Shown in pieces: positions 36,193 to 46,300 of a DNA stretch of 64,000 nt; positions within the stretch are counted from its first letter, which is position 1; each line of letters begins with the position of its first letter. The translations under genes and the position numbers were made by a program. The notes under the pieces were generated by a model that saw only the letters and a program-made list of their open reading frames with translations, searched no databases and was not told the origin of the DNA. Origin of the DNA: an uncultured Collinsella sp. (lineage in GTDB: Bacteria; Actinomycetota; Coriobacteriia; Coriobacteriales; Coriobacteriaceae); assembly GCA_938023705.1 (NCBI GenBank), contig CALJDJ010000070.1:62001-126000 (forward strand). The letters run 5' to 3'.

Positions 36193-36308
36193 GCAACGAT
36201 TCCTTTCCGTCGCGCGTGAGCATCAAGTTATCCATGCATTCTACCCGCGCAAAAGCCTATGATGGGCAGAGCCCGTCGGTATCTACAAGACATGCGCGGG
36301 CCTAAGGA

Positions 36309-36346
36309 TAAAAAAGCCCCGCCGGGCCTTGGGGGCACGGCGGGGC
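36309..36346 (-). terminator. Terminator of fhs
   Basis: Minus-strand GCCCCGCCG (36346-36338) pairs with CGGCGGGGC (36324-36316), followed by TTTTTTAT. It lies just after the fhs stop. Confidence 0.9.
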
Positions 36347-36371
36347 GGGCAGGCAGCTAGGGGCAACAGGC

Positions 36372-38039
36372 TTAGAACAGGCCGGTGATGTTGCCGTCGC
36401 TGTCGACGTCGATGTTCTCAGCCGCGGGGACCTTGGGCAAGCCCGGCATGGTCAGAACACTGCCAGTCAGTGCGACCACAAAGTGGGCACCGGCGGAAAC
36501 CTTGAGCTCGCGCACCGTGATGCGGAAGTTCTCGGGAGCGCCCAGGGCCTTGGCGTTGTCGCTAAAGCTGTACTGCGTCTTGGCCACGCACACCGGCAGG
36601 TTGCCAAAGCCGTTCTCGCGCAGCTCGGCGAGCTGGCGCTTGGCGGCCGGCGTAAAGTCAACACCGTCGGCGCGGTAGACCTTGGTGGCAATGGCCTCAA
36701 GAGCGTCGGCCACATCGGCGCCGTCCTCATAGGCAAACTTGAGCTCGCTCGGCTGCTCAATCAGACGCATGACCTCATCGGCAAGCTCGAGCGCGCCCTC
36801 GCCGCCCTTGGCCCAGACCTCGGAAAGCTTAACGTTGACGCCGAGCTTCTGACACTCGGACTCGATGAGCGCAAGCTCGGCCTCGGTGTCCGTCGGGAAG
36901 CGGTTGATGGCGACTACGCAGGGCAGACCATAAACGTTCTGGATGTTGTCGACGTGACGCAGCAGGTTGGGCATGCCGGCCTTGAGTGCCTCGAGGTTCT
37001 CCTCGTTGAGGTCGGCCTTGGCGACGCCACCGTTGTACTTAAGCGCGCGGGCAGTGGCGACGACCACAACAGCGCTGGGGCGAATGCCCGTCATGCGACA
37101 CTTAATGTCGAGGAACTTCTCGGCACCCAGATCGGCACCGAAGCCGGCCTCGGTAATAGCGACATCGCCAAAGCGCATCGCCATACGCGTGGCCATGATA
37201 GAGTTGCAGCCGTGGGCAATGTTGGCGAAGGGGCCGCCGTGGACAAACGCAGGCGTGCCCTCGAGCGTTTGCACCAAGTTGGGCTTGAGCGCGTCCTTAA
37301 GCAACGCGGCCATGGCACCCTGGGCCTTAAGGTCGCGGGCGCGGACGGGCTCGCCGGCAAAGCTGTAGCCGACGACGATCTCGCCCAGGCGCTCCTTGAG
37401 GTCGTTAATGCTTGTAGACAGGCACAGGATTGCCATGACCTCGGAGGCGACGGTGATATCGAAGCCGTCCTCGCGCGGCACGCCCTGGGCCTTACCACCA
37501 ATACCGTCGATGACGTGGCGCAGCTGACGGTCGTTCATATCGACGACGCGCTTCCAAGTGATGCGCTTAACGTCAATACCGAGCTGATTGCCCTGCTGAA
37601 TATGGTTGTCGAGCATGGCGGCCAGCAGGTTATTGGCGGCGCCGATAGCATGGAAGTCACCGGTAAAGTGCAGGTTGATATCCTCCATGGGGATGACCTG
37701 AGCCCAGCCGCCGCCGGCAGCGCCGCCCTTAACGCCAAAGACGGGGCCGAGCGAAGGCTCGCGCAGGGCCACGGCACTCTTGACGCCGCGTCGGCGCAAG
37801 CCATCGGCCAGACCGATGGTCGTGGTGGTCTTACCCTCGCCAGCGGGTGTGGGGTTGATGGCAGTCACGAGGACGAGCTTGGCCTGGTGGTCAGTCGGCT
37901 CGTTGAGCAGTGAATAGTCGACCTTAGCCTTGTCGAAGCCGTACGGAATAAGGTGCTTAACGTCGACGCCGGCGTTCTTGGCCACCTCGGTAATAGGCAG
38001 CGGCGTGACAGAACGTGCGATTTCGATGTCAGTAGGCAT
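36372..38039 (-). CDS. fhs: Formate-tetrahydrofolate ligase
   Basis: 555 residues. ATP-dependent ligation of formate to THF, giving 10-formyl-THF for purine synthesis or the reverse reaction. The family P-loop [14 protein letters not shown] lies near residue 64, preceded by LVTAIN, with [18 protein letters not shown] near 97 and the conserved [16 protein letters not shown] near 292. AAAGGA precedes ATG 38039. It is separate from folD-fchA, about 14 kb away, but completes the same folate path. No tetrahydrofolate riboswitch was found in the roughly 140-base leader. Confidence 0.96.
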   Translation of the reverse strand: MPTDIEIARSVTPLPITEVAKNAGVDVKHLIPYGFDKAKVDYSLLNEPTDHQAKLVLVTAINPTPAGEGKTTTTIGLADGLRRRGVKSAVALREPSLGPVFGVKGGAAGGGWAQVIPMEDINLHFTGDFHAIGAANNLLAAMLDNHIQQGNQLGIDVKRITWKRVVDMNDRQLRHVIDGIGGKAQGVPREDGFDITVASEVMAILCLSTSINDLKERLGEIVVGYSFAGEPVRARDLKAQGAMAALLKDALKPNLVQTLEGTPAFVHGGPFANIAHGCNSIMATRMAMRFGDVAITEAGFGADLGAEKFLDIKCRMTGIRPSAVVVVATARALKYNGGVAKADLNEENLEALKAGMPNLLRHVDNIQNVYGLPCVVAINRFPTDTEAELALIESECQKLGVNVKLSEVWAKGGEGALELADEVMRLIEQPSELKFAYEDGADVADALEAIATKVYRADGVDFTPAAKRQLAELRENGFGNLPVCVAKTQYSFSDNAKALGAPENFRITVRELKVSAGAHFVVALTGSVLTMPGLPKVPAAENIDVDSDGNITGLF

Positions 38040-38183
38040 GGGCGGTCCTTTCGTTACCGAATGAGAAAAAGACCAATTCAGCATAGCACGGGCGCGCAAT
38101 AGTAAAACGCCCATAACCGATGAACGGCGATATGTTTACCCGATGCCCAGCGATAGCCCAACAGCCCGCCAAAACAAAGCGCC

Positions 38184-39251
38184 CTAAACGGTAGATTCAA
38201 TCCCCAGGTGCTCAAAGGTGCGAAGGGTTGCCTGACGGCCCTGCGGCGTACGAATCATCAACCCGCACTGCAGCAGATAGGGCTCATAGACATCCTCGAG
38301 CGTGCCCGGGTCCTCGCCCACCGCGCTGGCAAGGGTCGTAAGTCCCACGGCGCGACCGGAGAACGTCTTAGCGAGCGTCTCCAAAATGCGAATATCCATC
38401 CAGTCCAGACCGAGCTCATCGATCTCGAAGAACTCGAGCGCCTGGCGACAGATATCGAGCTCGATGGGGCCGTTGCCGCGAACCTGGGCGTAATCGCGCA
38501 CGCGCTTGAGCAGGCGGTTGGCAAGACGTGGCGTGCCGCGCGAACGCGAGCCGATCTCGAGCGCACTGGGATGGTCGATCGTCACGCCCAGGATAGTCGC
38601 CGAGCGCGTCACAATCTGCGCGAGCTCCTCGACCGTGTAATAATCCAGGCGATATGAAATGCCAAAGCGGTCGCGCAACGGGCCTGTCAACATGCCTGAG
38701 CGGGTCGTTGCCGCTACCAACGTAAACTTGGGAATATCCAGGCGAATCGAGCGCGCCGCCGGACCCTTGCCAATCACGATATCGAGGGCAAAGTCCTCCA
38801 TCGCGGGGTACAGGACCTCCTCGACCGAACGGTTGAGACGGTGGATCTCGTCGATAAACAGCACGTCACCCGGCTGCAGGTTGGTAAGGATAGCCGCCAG
38901 GTCGCCGGTGCGCGCGATGGCCGGACCACTCGTCGTCTTGATCTGAGCGCCCAGCTCGTTGGCGATAACGGTGGCCAGCGTGGTCTTGCCCAGACCCGGA
39001 GGACCCGAGAAAATCACGTGGTCGAGCGTCTCGCCACGGCTCTGCGCCGCTTCGATCAACACGCGCAGGCTCTGCTTGATGTGCTCCTGGCCACAGTAAT
39101 CGTCCAGGCGCTGGGGGCGCAAAGTGCGGTCGACATCGAGGTCCTCGGCCGTCAGCTCCGAGCCCACCATGCGCTCGCCGTGCGCCATGGATGCCGCCGG
39201 CGAGTTGCCGGGCGTCGCCCACAGGTCCTGAGAGTCATCGGCTTCCCACAT
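38184..39251 (-). CDS. ruvB: Holliday junction helicase RuvB
   Basis: 355 residues. Hexameric AAA+ motor that drives branch migration with RuvA. Walker [10 protein letters not shown], Walker B FIDEIHRL, sensor 1 ATTRSG, arginine-finger segment GPLRDRFG, and a C-terminal winged helix ending LGIES. Its ATG at 39251 shares one base with the ruvA stop (TGATG), a sign of translational coupling. A GTG at 39254 is also in frame. Confidence 0.97.
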   Translation of the reverse strand: MWEADDSQDLWATPGNSPAASMAHGERMVGSELTAEDLDVDRTLRPQRLDDYCGQEHIKQSLRVLIEAAQSRGETLDHVIFSGPPGLGKTTLATVIANELGAQIKTTSGPAIARTGDLAAILTNLQPGDVLFIDEIHRLNRSVEEVLYPAMEDFALDIVIGKGPAARSIRLDIPKFTLVAATTRSGMLTGPLRDRFGISYRLDYYTVEELAQIVTRSATILGVTIDHPSALEIGSRSRGTPRLANRLLKRVRDYAQVRGNGPIELDICRQALEFFEIDELGLDWMDIRILETLAKTFSGRAVGLTTLASAVGEDPGTLEDVYEPYLLQCGLMIRTPQGRQATLRTFEHLGIESTV

Positions 39252-39871
39252 CACGCATCCATTCCGAGTCGCTTAAGCGCCGCGCCGAGCAGATCCTCGA
39301 CACGCATATTCTGCCCATCATACCCGCTCAGGGCAACATCGGTCTCCTGCGGACTAAAGCCCATGGAAAGGAGTGCCGCGCGGGCGTCATCGATCGCCGA
39401 AGGAGCGGCGGCGGGAACCGGCATCGCAACCTGGCTGGGAATCACGTCGACCGGCACAAAGCCCTTGTCCTTGGCAAAGGTACTCTTGAGTTCCAGGATC
39501 AGGCGCTGAGCTGTCTTTTTGCCCACACCGGGTACCTTGGCCATGCCCTTGTCGTCCTCGGCCATCACCAGCGAATACAGCTGCCCCACGGTATAGGTGG
39601 AAAGCACGGCGAGCGCCAAGCGCGGGCCAACGCCCGAGACGGACACGAGCCGGTCGAACATCGTGCGCTCATCCTTTGAGGAAAAACCGAAAAGTGTCAT
39701 GGCATCCTCGCGCACCTGCATACGCGTGTAGAGGCGGACCTCGCCGCCGGGCGTCGGCAACGTGGCCGCAGTGCTGCCCGAGATGCCGAGCTCAAAGCCA
39801 ACGCCCGACACATCGACGACAGCAGAGCTCATCGTGGCCTCGACAAGCGTTCCGTGGAGCTGGGAAATCAT
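39251..39871 (-). CDS. ruvA: Holliday junction DNA-binding protein RuvA
   Basis: 206 residues, with the expected three domains: OB fold (1-63), HhH pair ([20 protein letters not shown] and [16 protein letters not shown]) and the flexible link to the C-terminal RuvB-binding helix bundle ([16 protein letters not shown]). RuvA forms tetramers on four-way junctions and loads RuvB. Its ATG overlaps the ruvC stop by one base (TGATG), the same coupling as with ruvB. Confidence 0.97.
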   Translation of the reverse strand: MISQLHGTLVEATMSSAVVDVSGVGFELGISGSTAATLPTPGGEVRLYTRMQVREDAMTLFGFSSKDERTMFDRLVSVSGVGPRLALAVLSTYTVGQLYSLVMAEDDKGMAKVPGVGKKTAQRLILELKSTFAKDKGFVPVDVIPSQVAMPVPAAAPSAIDDARAALLSMGFSPQETDVALSGYDGQNMRVEDLLGAALKRLGMDA

Positions 39872-40392
39872 CAGTATCCGGTTCCTCTCTGTTGATAGAA
39901 CTCGCCACCGGTGAGGGCGCGGGTGCGGCTGAGGTTTACATGGCAGATGGCGCAGGCCAGGGCATCGGCGGCATGGTCGGGATGCGGGTCGTGGTCGAGC
40001 TGCGTGAGCGTGCGTACCATGTAGGCGACCTGCCGCTTGTCCGCGGCGCCGGTGCCCACCACAGCCTGTTTGATCTGCATGGGCGTGTACTCGCCAATCT
40101 CGAGCGCACACTCCGAAAGCGCCACAAGCGCAGCGCCGCGGGCATGTGCCGTGGGGATGGCCGAACGAACGTTGGCGCCAAAGTAGATGCTCTCGACAGC
40201 AGCCGTGTCGGGTCGATAACGCTCGACGACATCCTTAAGGTCATGGGCGATATGCGACAGGCGCACCGCGAGCGGACTTCCGGCACTGGTCTCGATGCAG
40301 CCATAGGCACGGCAGCGAACCTCGCCACGCCGCTCCTCGATAATCCCCCAACCCGTATGAGCCAAACCGGGGTCGATACCCAAAATGACCAA
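39871..40392 (-). CDS. ruvC: Holliday junction resolvase RuvC
   Basis: 173 residues. Dimeric endonuclease that cuts four-way junctions. The acidic catalytic set is visible: D7 in GIDPG, E67 in VESIYFG and the C-terminal HPDHAADALACA segment. The start is TTG at 40392, supported by AGGGGAGG five bases upstream and by conservation of the MVILGIDPG opening. It heads the ruvCAB operon. Confidence 0.96.
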   Translation of the reverse strand: MVILGIDPGLAHTGWGIIEERRGEVRCRAYGCIETSAGSPLAVRLSHIAHDLKDVVERYRPDTAAVESIYFGANVRSAIPTAHARGAALVALSECALEIGEYTPMQIKQAVVGTGAADKRQVAYMVRTLTQLDHDPHPDHAADALACAICHVNLSRTRALTGGEFYQQRGTGY

Positions 40393-40447
40393 GCCAACCT
40401 CCCCTCGTCACAAGTACAGCACAAGGCAAGGCCCCGAGCATCATTCA

Positions 40448-40461
40448 CGAACGTCTGTTCT
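40448..40461. promoter_or_regulatory. LexA-type SOS box before ruvCAB
   Basis: CGAACGTCTGTTCT matches the Gram-positive LexA pattern CGAAC-N4-GTTC(G/T). It lies 56-69 bases upstream of the ruvC TTG. On the minus strand a TATTCT -10-like hexamer is adjacent, so a bound repressor would block initiation. Confidence 0.6.
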
Positions 40462-40528
40462 AGAATAACACAACAGCGACCGTATCTAGCAAGCAAGGTT
40501 GAACCATAGGTTGAGCATAAGTCAGCGA

Positions 40529-40668
40529 GCGAGTCCCTGCCGTGGCAAGGTGTCGCGAAAGAGGAGCGCCGCGTACTTCTGTACGCAAGCGACGGTTTGA
40601 GCAGCAGATTGCCCGGCAGGGGCTCGCGCAGCGTCGACTCGTTACGCGGTTTGGTAAAACCGCGTAAC
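40529..40668. repeat. Structured extragenic palindromic element
   Basis: Most of the 294-base gap between ruvC and the NadE-like gene. GCGAGTCCCTGCC (40529-40541) pairs with 40615-40627 (one mismatch). Inside is GCGTAC-TTCT-GTACGC (40571-40586). Next to it is GTTACGCGGTTT-GGTA-AAACCGCGTAAC (40641-40668), a perfect 12-bp stem. No ribosome site or codon bias suggests a gene. Confidence 0.6.
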
Positions 40669-40686
40669 CTTGGCCCTATCCCATAG

Positions 40687-42672
40687 TTAGTTCTGCGAGA
40701 AAAAAGGAAACTGACGGGGATCCACCGGCGGATGCGGCATCGGTCCGCCCTGGGGCCCACCCTGCGGGCCACCCTGGCCGCCCATCATCTTATCGATGGC
40801 GTCCTGAACCTCGCCCTCGAACTTTTTCATGCCCTCGTGCAAACGACGCTGACCGTCCTCAGAGCGCAGCTCCTCCATCTGCTCGGGCGAAATACCCAGC
40901 AGCTCACCCAAAATGCCCATCATCTCACCGCGCATACGGTCACTCGTATCGTCGTCGGCAAAGCGACGCACCTCGGCGCGCGCCAGCGAATCAACCGTCA
41001 TGCGCTCCTTGCCGTTAAGCCCCAGGTCGGACCACGCGAGCATGTACGGCCAGGCGCGCTCGACAAACGAACGGGCTGAGACGATCGACGCCGTCGGCAG
41101 CATGCGGCGGGCGGCCTCGCCCTGACGCACGAGCATCAGCAGCAGCGAGCAGGCCTCAGGCTTGCCAGCGGCCATCGGGATGTCGTCGAAAGATCGATTG
41201 CGGTCCACGTGCGCCTCGAGCGCGCCATCGACCTCACCCGGCTCAAGCCCGCCGAGCAGCTGTGCCGCGCGGTCGAGCATATCGACCGGACCGTCGAGCG
41301 TCGAGAGCGCCTGCGCCAGCACTCGCTCCATACAATCTTCCACCGCGTTGAGCGTCACGAGCTCTTGGGGCACCACGGCAGACGCGCGGTTGCGCACACG
41401 CGCCACAAACTCAAGCATCGACAGGTACACATCGCCAAAGGGCGCGTAATCGCCCTGGTAGCCGCCGCAAAGCGCCGGCGCCGCCAGCGCGTACTCGGTT
41501 TTGGACAGCGGGCTCAGCGCCATCGCACCCAGCTCGAGCGCCGTGTCCTCCAGCATGAGGCCCAGCGTGCGCGAGCGCAGACGCTCGGCATCGCCCGCCG
41601 ACACGTCGCGATCGAGCACACGCGCCGCATCCGGTGCATCGCGCTCGACGGTGCGAATGTGCAGACGCTCGGCGATGGCGCGGACGGCGGCACAGCGGGC
41701 AGCCTCGGCCTCTTCCTGCGCCGGCGTAAAGATACGGTTGCGCCCCAGCACCAGGCCAATCACATTACGCGGGCCCAGAGCGTCGACGGCCAGCGCCGCC
41801 AGCAGGGACGACGGCAAGTCGCCCTCGAGCGCCACCACAGCACGCGACGCACCGTGGGCTCGGGCGTTGTCGCGCACGGCGAGCACCAGCGCCTGCCACA
41901 GCCACTCCTCGAAACGGAACTCGGGCAGTTCGTGATCTTCCAGGGCATCGAGCATCACACCGCGCTGAATCTCCTGAACCAGCAGGCTCTCCTCAAAACA
42001 CGGCGCCTGGGCCACCACGCGACCGCAGTCGTCGAGCACAAACGAACCGCCGGTATACACCGACTCGTCATAGGCACCGACCGGCGCCATACAGGCAAAC
42101 CACACGCTGCGCTTGGATGCGATCTTGCGGTAGGCGCCGCTGCGAACGGCGGCAATGGCGGCAGTCTCGCGGTCGGTCATGTCAAACGCATTGAATTGGA
42201 AATACGCAATGAGGTCAACACCGGTCGGCAACATCTCGAGTTCGCGGTCCAAGTCAAAAATCACGGCGATGCGCACGCCGTCCACGTCGAACACCGGCGG
42301 CGCCCAACGCGTGTCGTTGTTCTCGCCACGCTGCAGGGCAATGCTCGAACGCGCCGGCACCACATGACCGTCCTTGAGCATCATGTAGTCGAGCAGCGGC
42401 TGACCCTCAAACGAAACCGCCGCGGGCACGATGCAGATCATGTCAAGCTCCTGGATGCGCTCGGCGACACCAGTCAAGCCGGCAAGCATGTCGTGCTCAA
42501 AGTCGGCAGCGCCCACCAGGCCACCGGGCATGGCGCCCATAAAGAGCGGAGCCGGAACGCACAGCACGCGCGCCCCGCGCTCGTGGGCCAGACGAGCCTG
42601 GTCCTCGATGCGGCCGCAAATGCCCTCAATATCACCCAGGCGCATATCGATCTGTGCAAGCGCGAGCTTCAT
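40687..42672 (-). CDS. NAD synthetase-like protein with degenerate active sites
   Basis: 661 residues with the layout of glutamine-dependent NadE: a nitrilase-type domain (1-270), then an ATP-pyrophosphatase-like domain (about 280-520). Recognisable NadE segments remain: GGSFVLDDCGRVVAQAPCFEE, ALAVDALGPRNVIGLVL, and SKTEYALAAPALCGGYQGDYAPFGDVY. The catalytic residues do not remain. The nitrilase Glu, Lys and Cys positions read VPAPLF, ARSSIALQ and VIFDLD. The SGGxDS loop reads LEGDLPSS. A 130-residue helical extension and a GGPQGGP-rich tail are added. It is probably a pseudoenzyme. The start at 42672 follows GAAAGG. Confidence 0.75.
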   Translation of the reverse strand: MKLALAQIDMRLGDIEGICGRIEDQARLAHERGARVLCVPAPLFMGAMPGGLVGAADFEHDMLAGLTGVAERIQELDMICIVPAAVSFEGQPLLDYMMLKDGHVVPARSSIALQRGENNDTRWAPPVFDVDGVRIAVIFDLDRELEMLPTGVDLIAYFQFNAFDMTDRETAAIAAVRSGAYRKIASKRSVWFACMAPVGAYDESVYTGGSFVLDDCGRVVAQAPCFEESLLVQEIQRGVMLDALEDHELPEFRFEEWLWQALVLAVRDNARAHGASRAVVALEGDLPSSLLAALAVDALGPRNVIGLVLGRNRIFTPAQEEAEAARCAAVRAIAERLHIRTVERDAPDAARVLDRDVSAGDAERLRSRTLGLMLEDTALELGAMALSPLSKTEYALAAPALCGGYQGDYAPFGDVYLSMLEFVARVRNRASAVVPQELVTLNAVEDCMERVLAQALSTLDGPVDMLDRAAQLLGGLEPGEVDGALEAHVDRNRSFDDIPMAAGKPEACSLLLMLVRQGEAARRMLPTASIVSARSFVERAWPYMLAWSDLGLNGKERMTVDSLARAEVRRFADDDTSDRMRGEMMGILGELLGISPEQMEELRSEDGQRRLHEGMKKFEGEVQDAIDKMMGGQGGPQGGPQGGPMPHPPVDPRQFPFFSQN

Positions 42673-42789
42673 GGCTCAGCCCTTTCCGTCGTAAACCATC
42701 GAAATCGTAGTAAAAGCGCCGGCCGCATGATGCAGTCGGCGCTCGCATGTGCATATGCTAGCTATGATACCCCGAGCGGGGGCGCGCTC

Positions 42790-43152
42790 CTAGAACGTCG
42801 CGGACCACAGCCCGTGCAGGTTGCAGTAGGCATAGACGGTACCGGTCTTGGAACCGCCGGCAAAAAACGTCGCGGGCTTCATACCGGGCTCAAGGTAATG
42901 GACCTCTAAGCGGCCCTCGGCCTCAAGGGCGATCCACTCAATATAGTGCTCGGGCAGGCTGGGGTGCTCGACCGAGCCAACGCGTGCGCGAATCACGTGA
43001 CCGTCGCGCTCGGTCTCGACAACAGGCACGTGCTTCTCGTGCGCCGCGTCCTCAGTGTTTGCGGTCAGTTCCGTGCAACCGGCAGGGGTTGCAACGTCGT
43101 TGCCAAGGGCGGCAATGAGCTTACCGTCGGGGTCCTTAAAGAATTTCGCCAT
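42790..43152 (-). CDS. Desulfoferrodoxin-type superoxide reductase
   Basis: 120 residues. Reduces superoxide to hydrogen peroxide at a square-pyramidal Fe(His)4Cys site, protecting an anaerobe from oxygen. Ligands fit H41 (in EKHVPV), H63, H69 (HYIEW), C110 and H113 (YCNLHGLW). K40 before H41 is the conserved catalytic lysine. The N-terminal rubredoxin-like cysteine quartet of class I enzymes is absent, so it has the single-iron (class II-like) form. ATG 43152 follows AGGAG. Confidence 0.92.
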   Translation of the reverse strand: MAKFFKDPDGKLIAALGNDVATPAGCTELTANTEDAAHEKHVPVVETERDGHVIRARVGSVEHPSLPEHYIEWIALEAEGRLEVHYLEPGMKPATFFAGGSKTGTVYAYCNLHGLWSATF

Positions 43153-43302
43153 GATGTTCTCCTTTGCTGACGTGCCAATGTTCTTGATGGTTCTTATGCC
43201 CAAAGGCAGACAAACCATCCACGGCATTGCAAATGAACACATAACGGGCGGGGACGATGGGGCAGCGTGCGCTATCCGCCCTGGCGGCCCCACCCGAGCG
43301 GG

Positions 43303-46300
43303 TTAGCGCCCGTCGCCGCCCAGCAGCGCCAGAACATCTTCGCGGGTAAACAGCGCCGACGAGATGCCGTCGCCGCCGAGCACGCTGTTGACCAGGTCGC
43401 GCTTGGACTCCTGCATCTGCATGATGCGTTCCTCGATCGTGTCCTTGGCGATGAGCTTGTACACGGTCACGGTATGTTGCTGGCCAATACGGTGCGCGCG
43501 GTCGGTCGCCTGGTCCTGCGCGGCCACGTTCCACCACGGGTCGTAGTGGATGACCACGTCGGCCGCCGTCAGGTTGAGGCCCACGCCGCCCGCCTTGAGC
43601 GAGATCAAAAAGACCGGCACCTCGCCCGCCTGGAACTGCGCGACCATTTTGGCGCGGCTCTCCTTGGACGAAGCGCCTGTGAGCTTAAGAAAGCCGATGT
43701 CCTCCTTGGCCAGGCGCTTGCCAATGATATCGAGCATGCCCGTGAACTGGCTGAACAGCAGAATGTGGTGCCCGCCGTCGAGCGCACCGTGCACGAGCTC
43801 CATGCAAGCGTCGAGCTTGGCGCTCCCCGCCTTGTAGTCCTCGTAGTGTAGATGCGGGTCGCAGCAGATCTGGCGCAGCTTGGTGAGCTCGGCGAGCACC
43901 TTGAGCTTGTCTTTCTTAAACTCGGATGCCTCACGATGCTGTACCTGCTGGGCGATGCGGTCCTGGTTGGCCAGGTAGAGCTTGCTCTGCTCGCCGGTGA
44001 GCCGAGCCAAGACGGTGTCCTCGATCTTCTCGGGCAGATCGGCCACCACGTCTTCCTTAACGCGGCGCAGCACAAACGGCGACACGAGCGCCTGCAGGCG
44101 AGCGGCGCTGTCCCCCTCGGCGTGCTCGACCGGACTTTCGAAACGCTTGGCAAACGACTCGCGCGTACCAAGCAGGCCCGGCATCAAAAAGTCGAAGATG
44201 CTCCAGAGCTCGGACAAGCGGTTTTCGATGGGCGTGCCCGTCAGGGCAAAGCGCACGCCGGCAGGCAGTCGCTTGGCGGCGCGCGCCACCTGCGTGAGCG
44301 GATTTTTAATGTACTGTGCCTCATCGAGCACCACGCGGGCAAAATCCTGCTCGACGTACTCGTCGATATCGCGCCGCATAAGGTCATACGACGTCACGAC
44401 CACGCTATGCTCGGCCACGCCGGAAATTTGCATGCGGCGTTGAGCCTTGGCACCCACAATGGCGCACACATCGAGCGACGGGGCAAAGCGCTCCAGCTCG
44501 GCAGTCCAGTTGTACACGAGTGAGGCCGGGCATACCACGAGCGTGGGCTTGGTGTCCCCCGCCTCCACGCGCGCCAGAATATGCGCAATCATCTGGAGCG
44601 TTTTGCCCAGGCCCATGTCGTCGGCCAAGATGCCGCCAAGGCCCAGGTGTTCGAGCGAGCCGAGCCACTGGTATCCGTCGACCTGGTAGCCGCGCATCGT
44701 TGCCTTGAGCGATGCCGGCACCGTAAAGTCCATCTTGCCGAGCGTGTCCAGGCGCTCGACGGTACGGCGGAACGCAGCGTCGCGATCGGCCTCGAGCGCC
44801 GGCGTGCGTGCGAGCATGCTGTCGACGAACAGGGTGCTCGACGCGGGAAGCGACACGCCGTCGAGCAGGTCGACGGCATCGACACCCAGGTCCTCGGCAA
44901 GGCCAAACGCGGCGCGCGCCCCCTCGTCCAGGCGAATGATGTCGCCGGACGTAAGGCGCGCGAACGTTTGATGGCGCTTGTACGAATCGAGATAGACGGC
45001 AAGGTCCGCGGCCGAAAGCCCGCTCGCGCCCAGCTCGACATCGAGCAGATTGCTCTTAGCGGTCGCACGAACCGAGAGCTTGGGCGCGGGGCGGACCGAG
45101 ATCTGGCGCAGACGGTCGCTGAGCATGACCTCACCCAGTTCGGACAGGGCGGACAGGCCCTCGGTCAGCAGGCAGAACAAGCGGGCGTCATCGCGCTCCT
45201 CAAACGCCAGACCGCCCTCGTAGAAATCGAAGTACAGGGCCGCCGTATCCATAACGCGAAACTCTGCCACCTCGTCGCGCGGCGGCACGCCCGGGCGCCG
45301 CTCTTCGAAGGGGCTGCCCGGAGCGCCCAGGCTAAAGAGATCTGCCGACCAGTCGCCGTAGGTAACCGTAATTTTGCAGGTCACGAGCCCATCGTCGACG
45401 CCGATCGCCATGGCAAAGCTCGGCTCGGGCGCCACGGTGTCGAGCACGGCGGGAGCGGTAAGATCGGTGTAGTCGCGCAAAATGGGCAGTGCCATGCGGC
45501 AGAATTCGCCCACCTGCTCGGCGGCAATATGGACCGGCGTGCGACAGGGCAGCAAGCGTGATAGGAACGGCGCCGCGTGCTGAGCAAACGCCACATCGGT
45601 GCGGCGCGCACGGCGGGTGTCGACCAGATAGGCAACGTCGTCCGAAGCAAAGCAGTATGCATCGGCCGGCAGGCGCAGATCATAGCTGCCACCGGCCGCC
45701 GGCGCGATTTTGGCGGCAAGCAGCGGTGGGCGCTTAGCGGATGCCCCGTCCTCCCCTTGCGGAGACAGCTCAACCGCCACGTCGTAGGTGCGATGCGTCG
45801 TCATCCCCCGCGACCAGGCGGGCTCAAAGGAGATGGTCTGGCCGCGCAGCAGGTCCAGCACATATACGATGCTATGCTCGGACAGCGGCAACTGACGCTC
45901 GGCAACAAAACCGCTGCGGGCAAAGTCGTACGACGCCGAACGCGAGCTTGTGATGTCATCGAGATAGGCAACTGTCGTCGCAACAAGGTTGAGCAGCTTT
46001 GCCGATGTTTCGTCAAAGGCCTCAGGTGAATGGACAAACGTGAGCTTCTTGCCATAGGAGAACGTGCCGCCGCGCACGTAGGCATCGGCCATGCCGTCGA
46101 TGTCCTTGACCACGTAGGACACCGATCCACAGCGAATGCGGAACTCGAGCGCCCAGCTAAAGCGGTCAGCGAACAGCGGATTGTAGTACGGCACCAACGA
46201 GGGCTCCAACGCCGCTTTGGGAGCGTCGGGATCAACGGCACCGGCAAGCTTGCGGCGCATGCTCGCCAGCTCATCCATGCGCGCGTCCGAAAGATCGGAA

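Noticed and set aside
38040..38183. Tetrahydrofolate riboswitch before fhs
   Set aside because: The leader is short and lacks the conserved paired core of that riboswitch.
40505..40700. Protein-coding extension of the ruvC region on the minus strand
   Set aside because: An open frame exists, but it follows the hairpin arms, lacks a ribosome site and looks like translation of the repeat.
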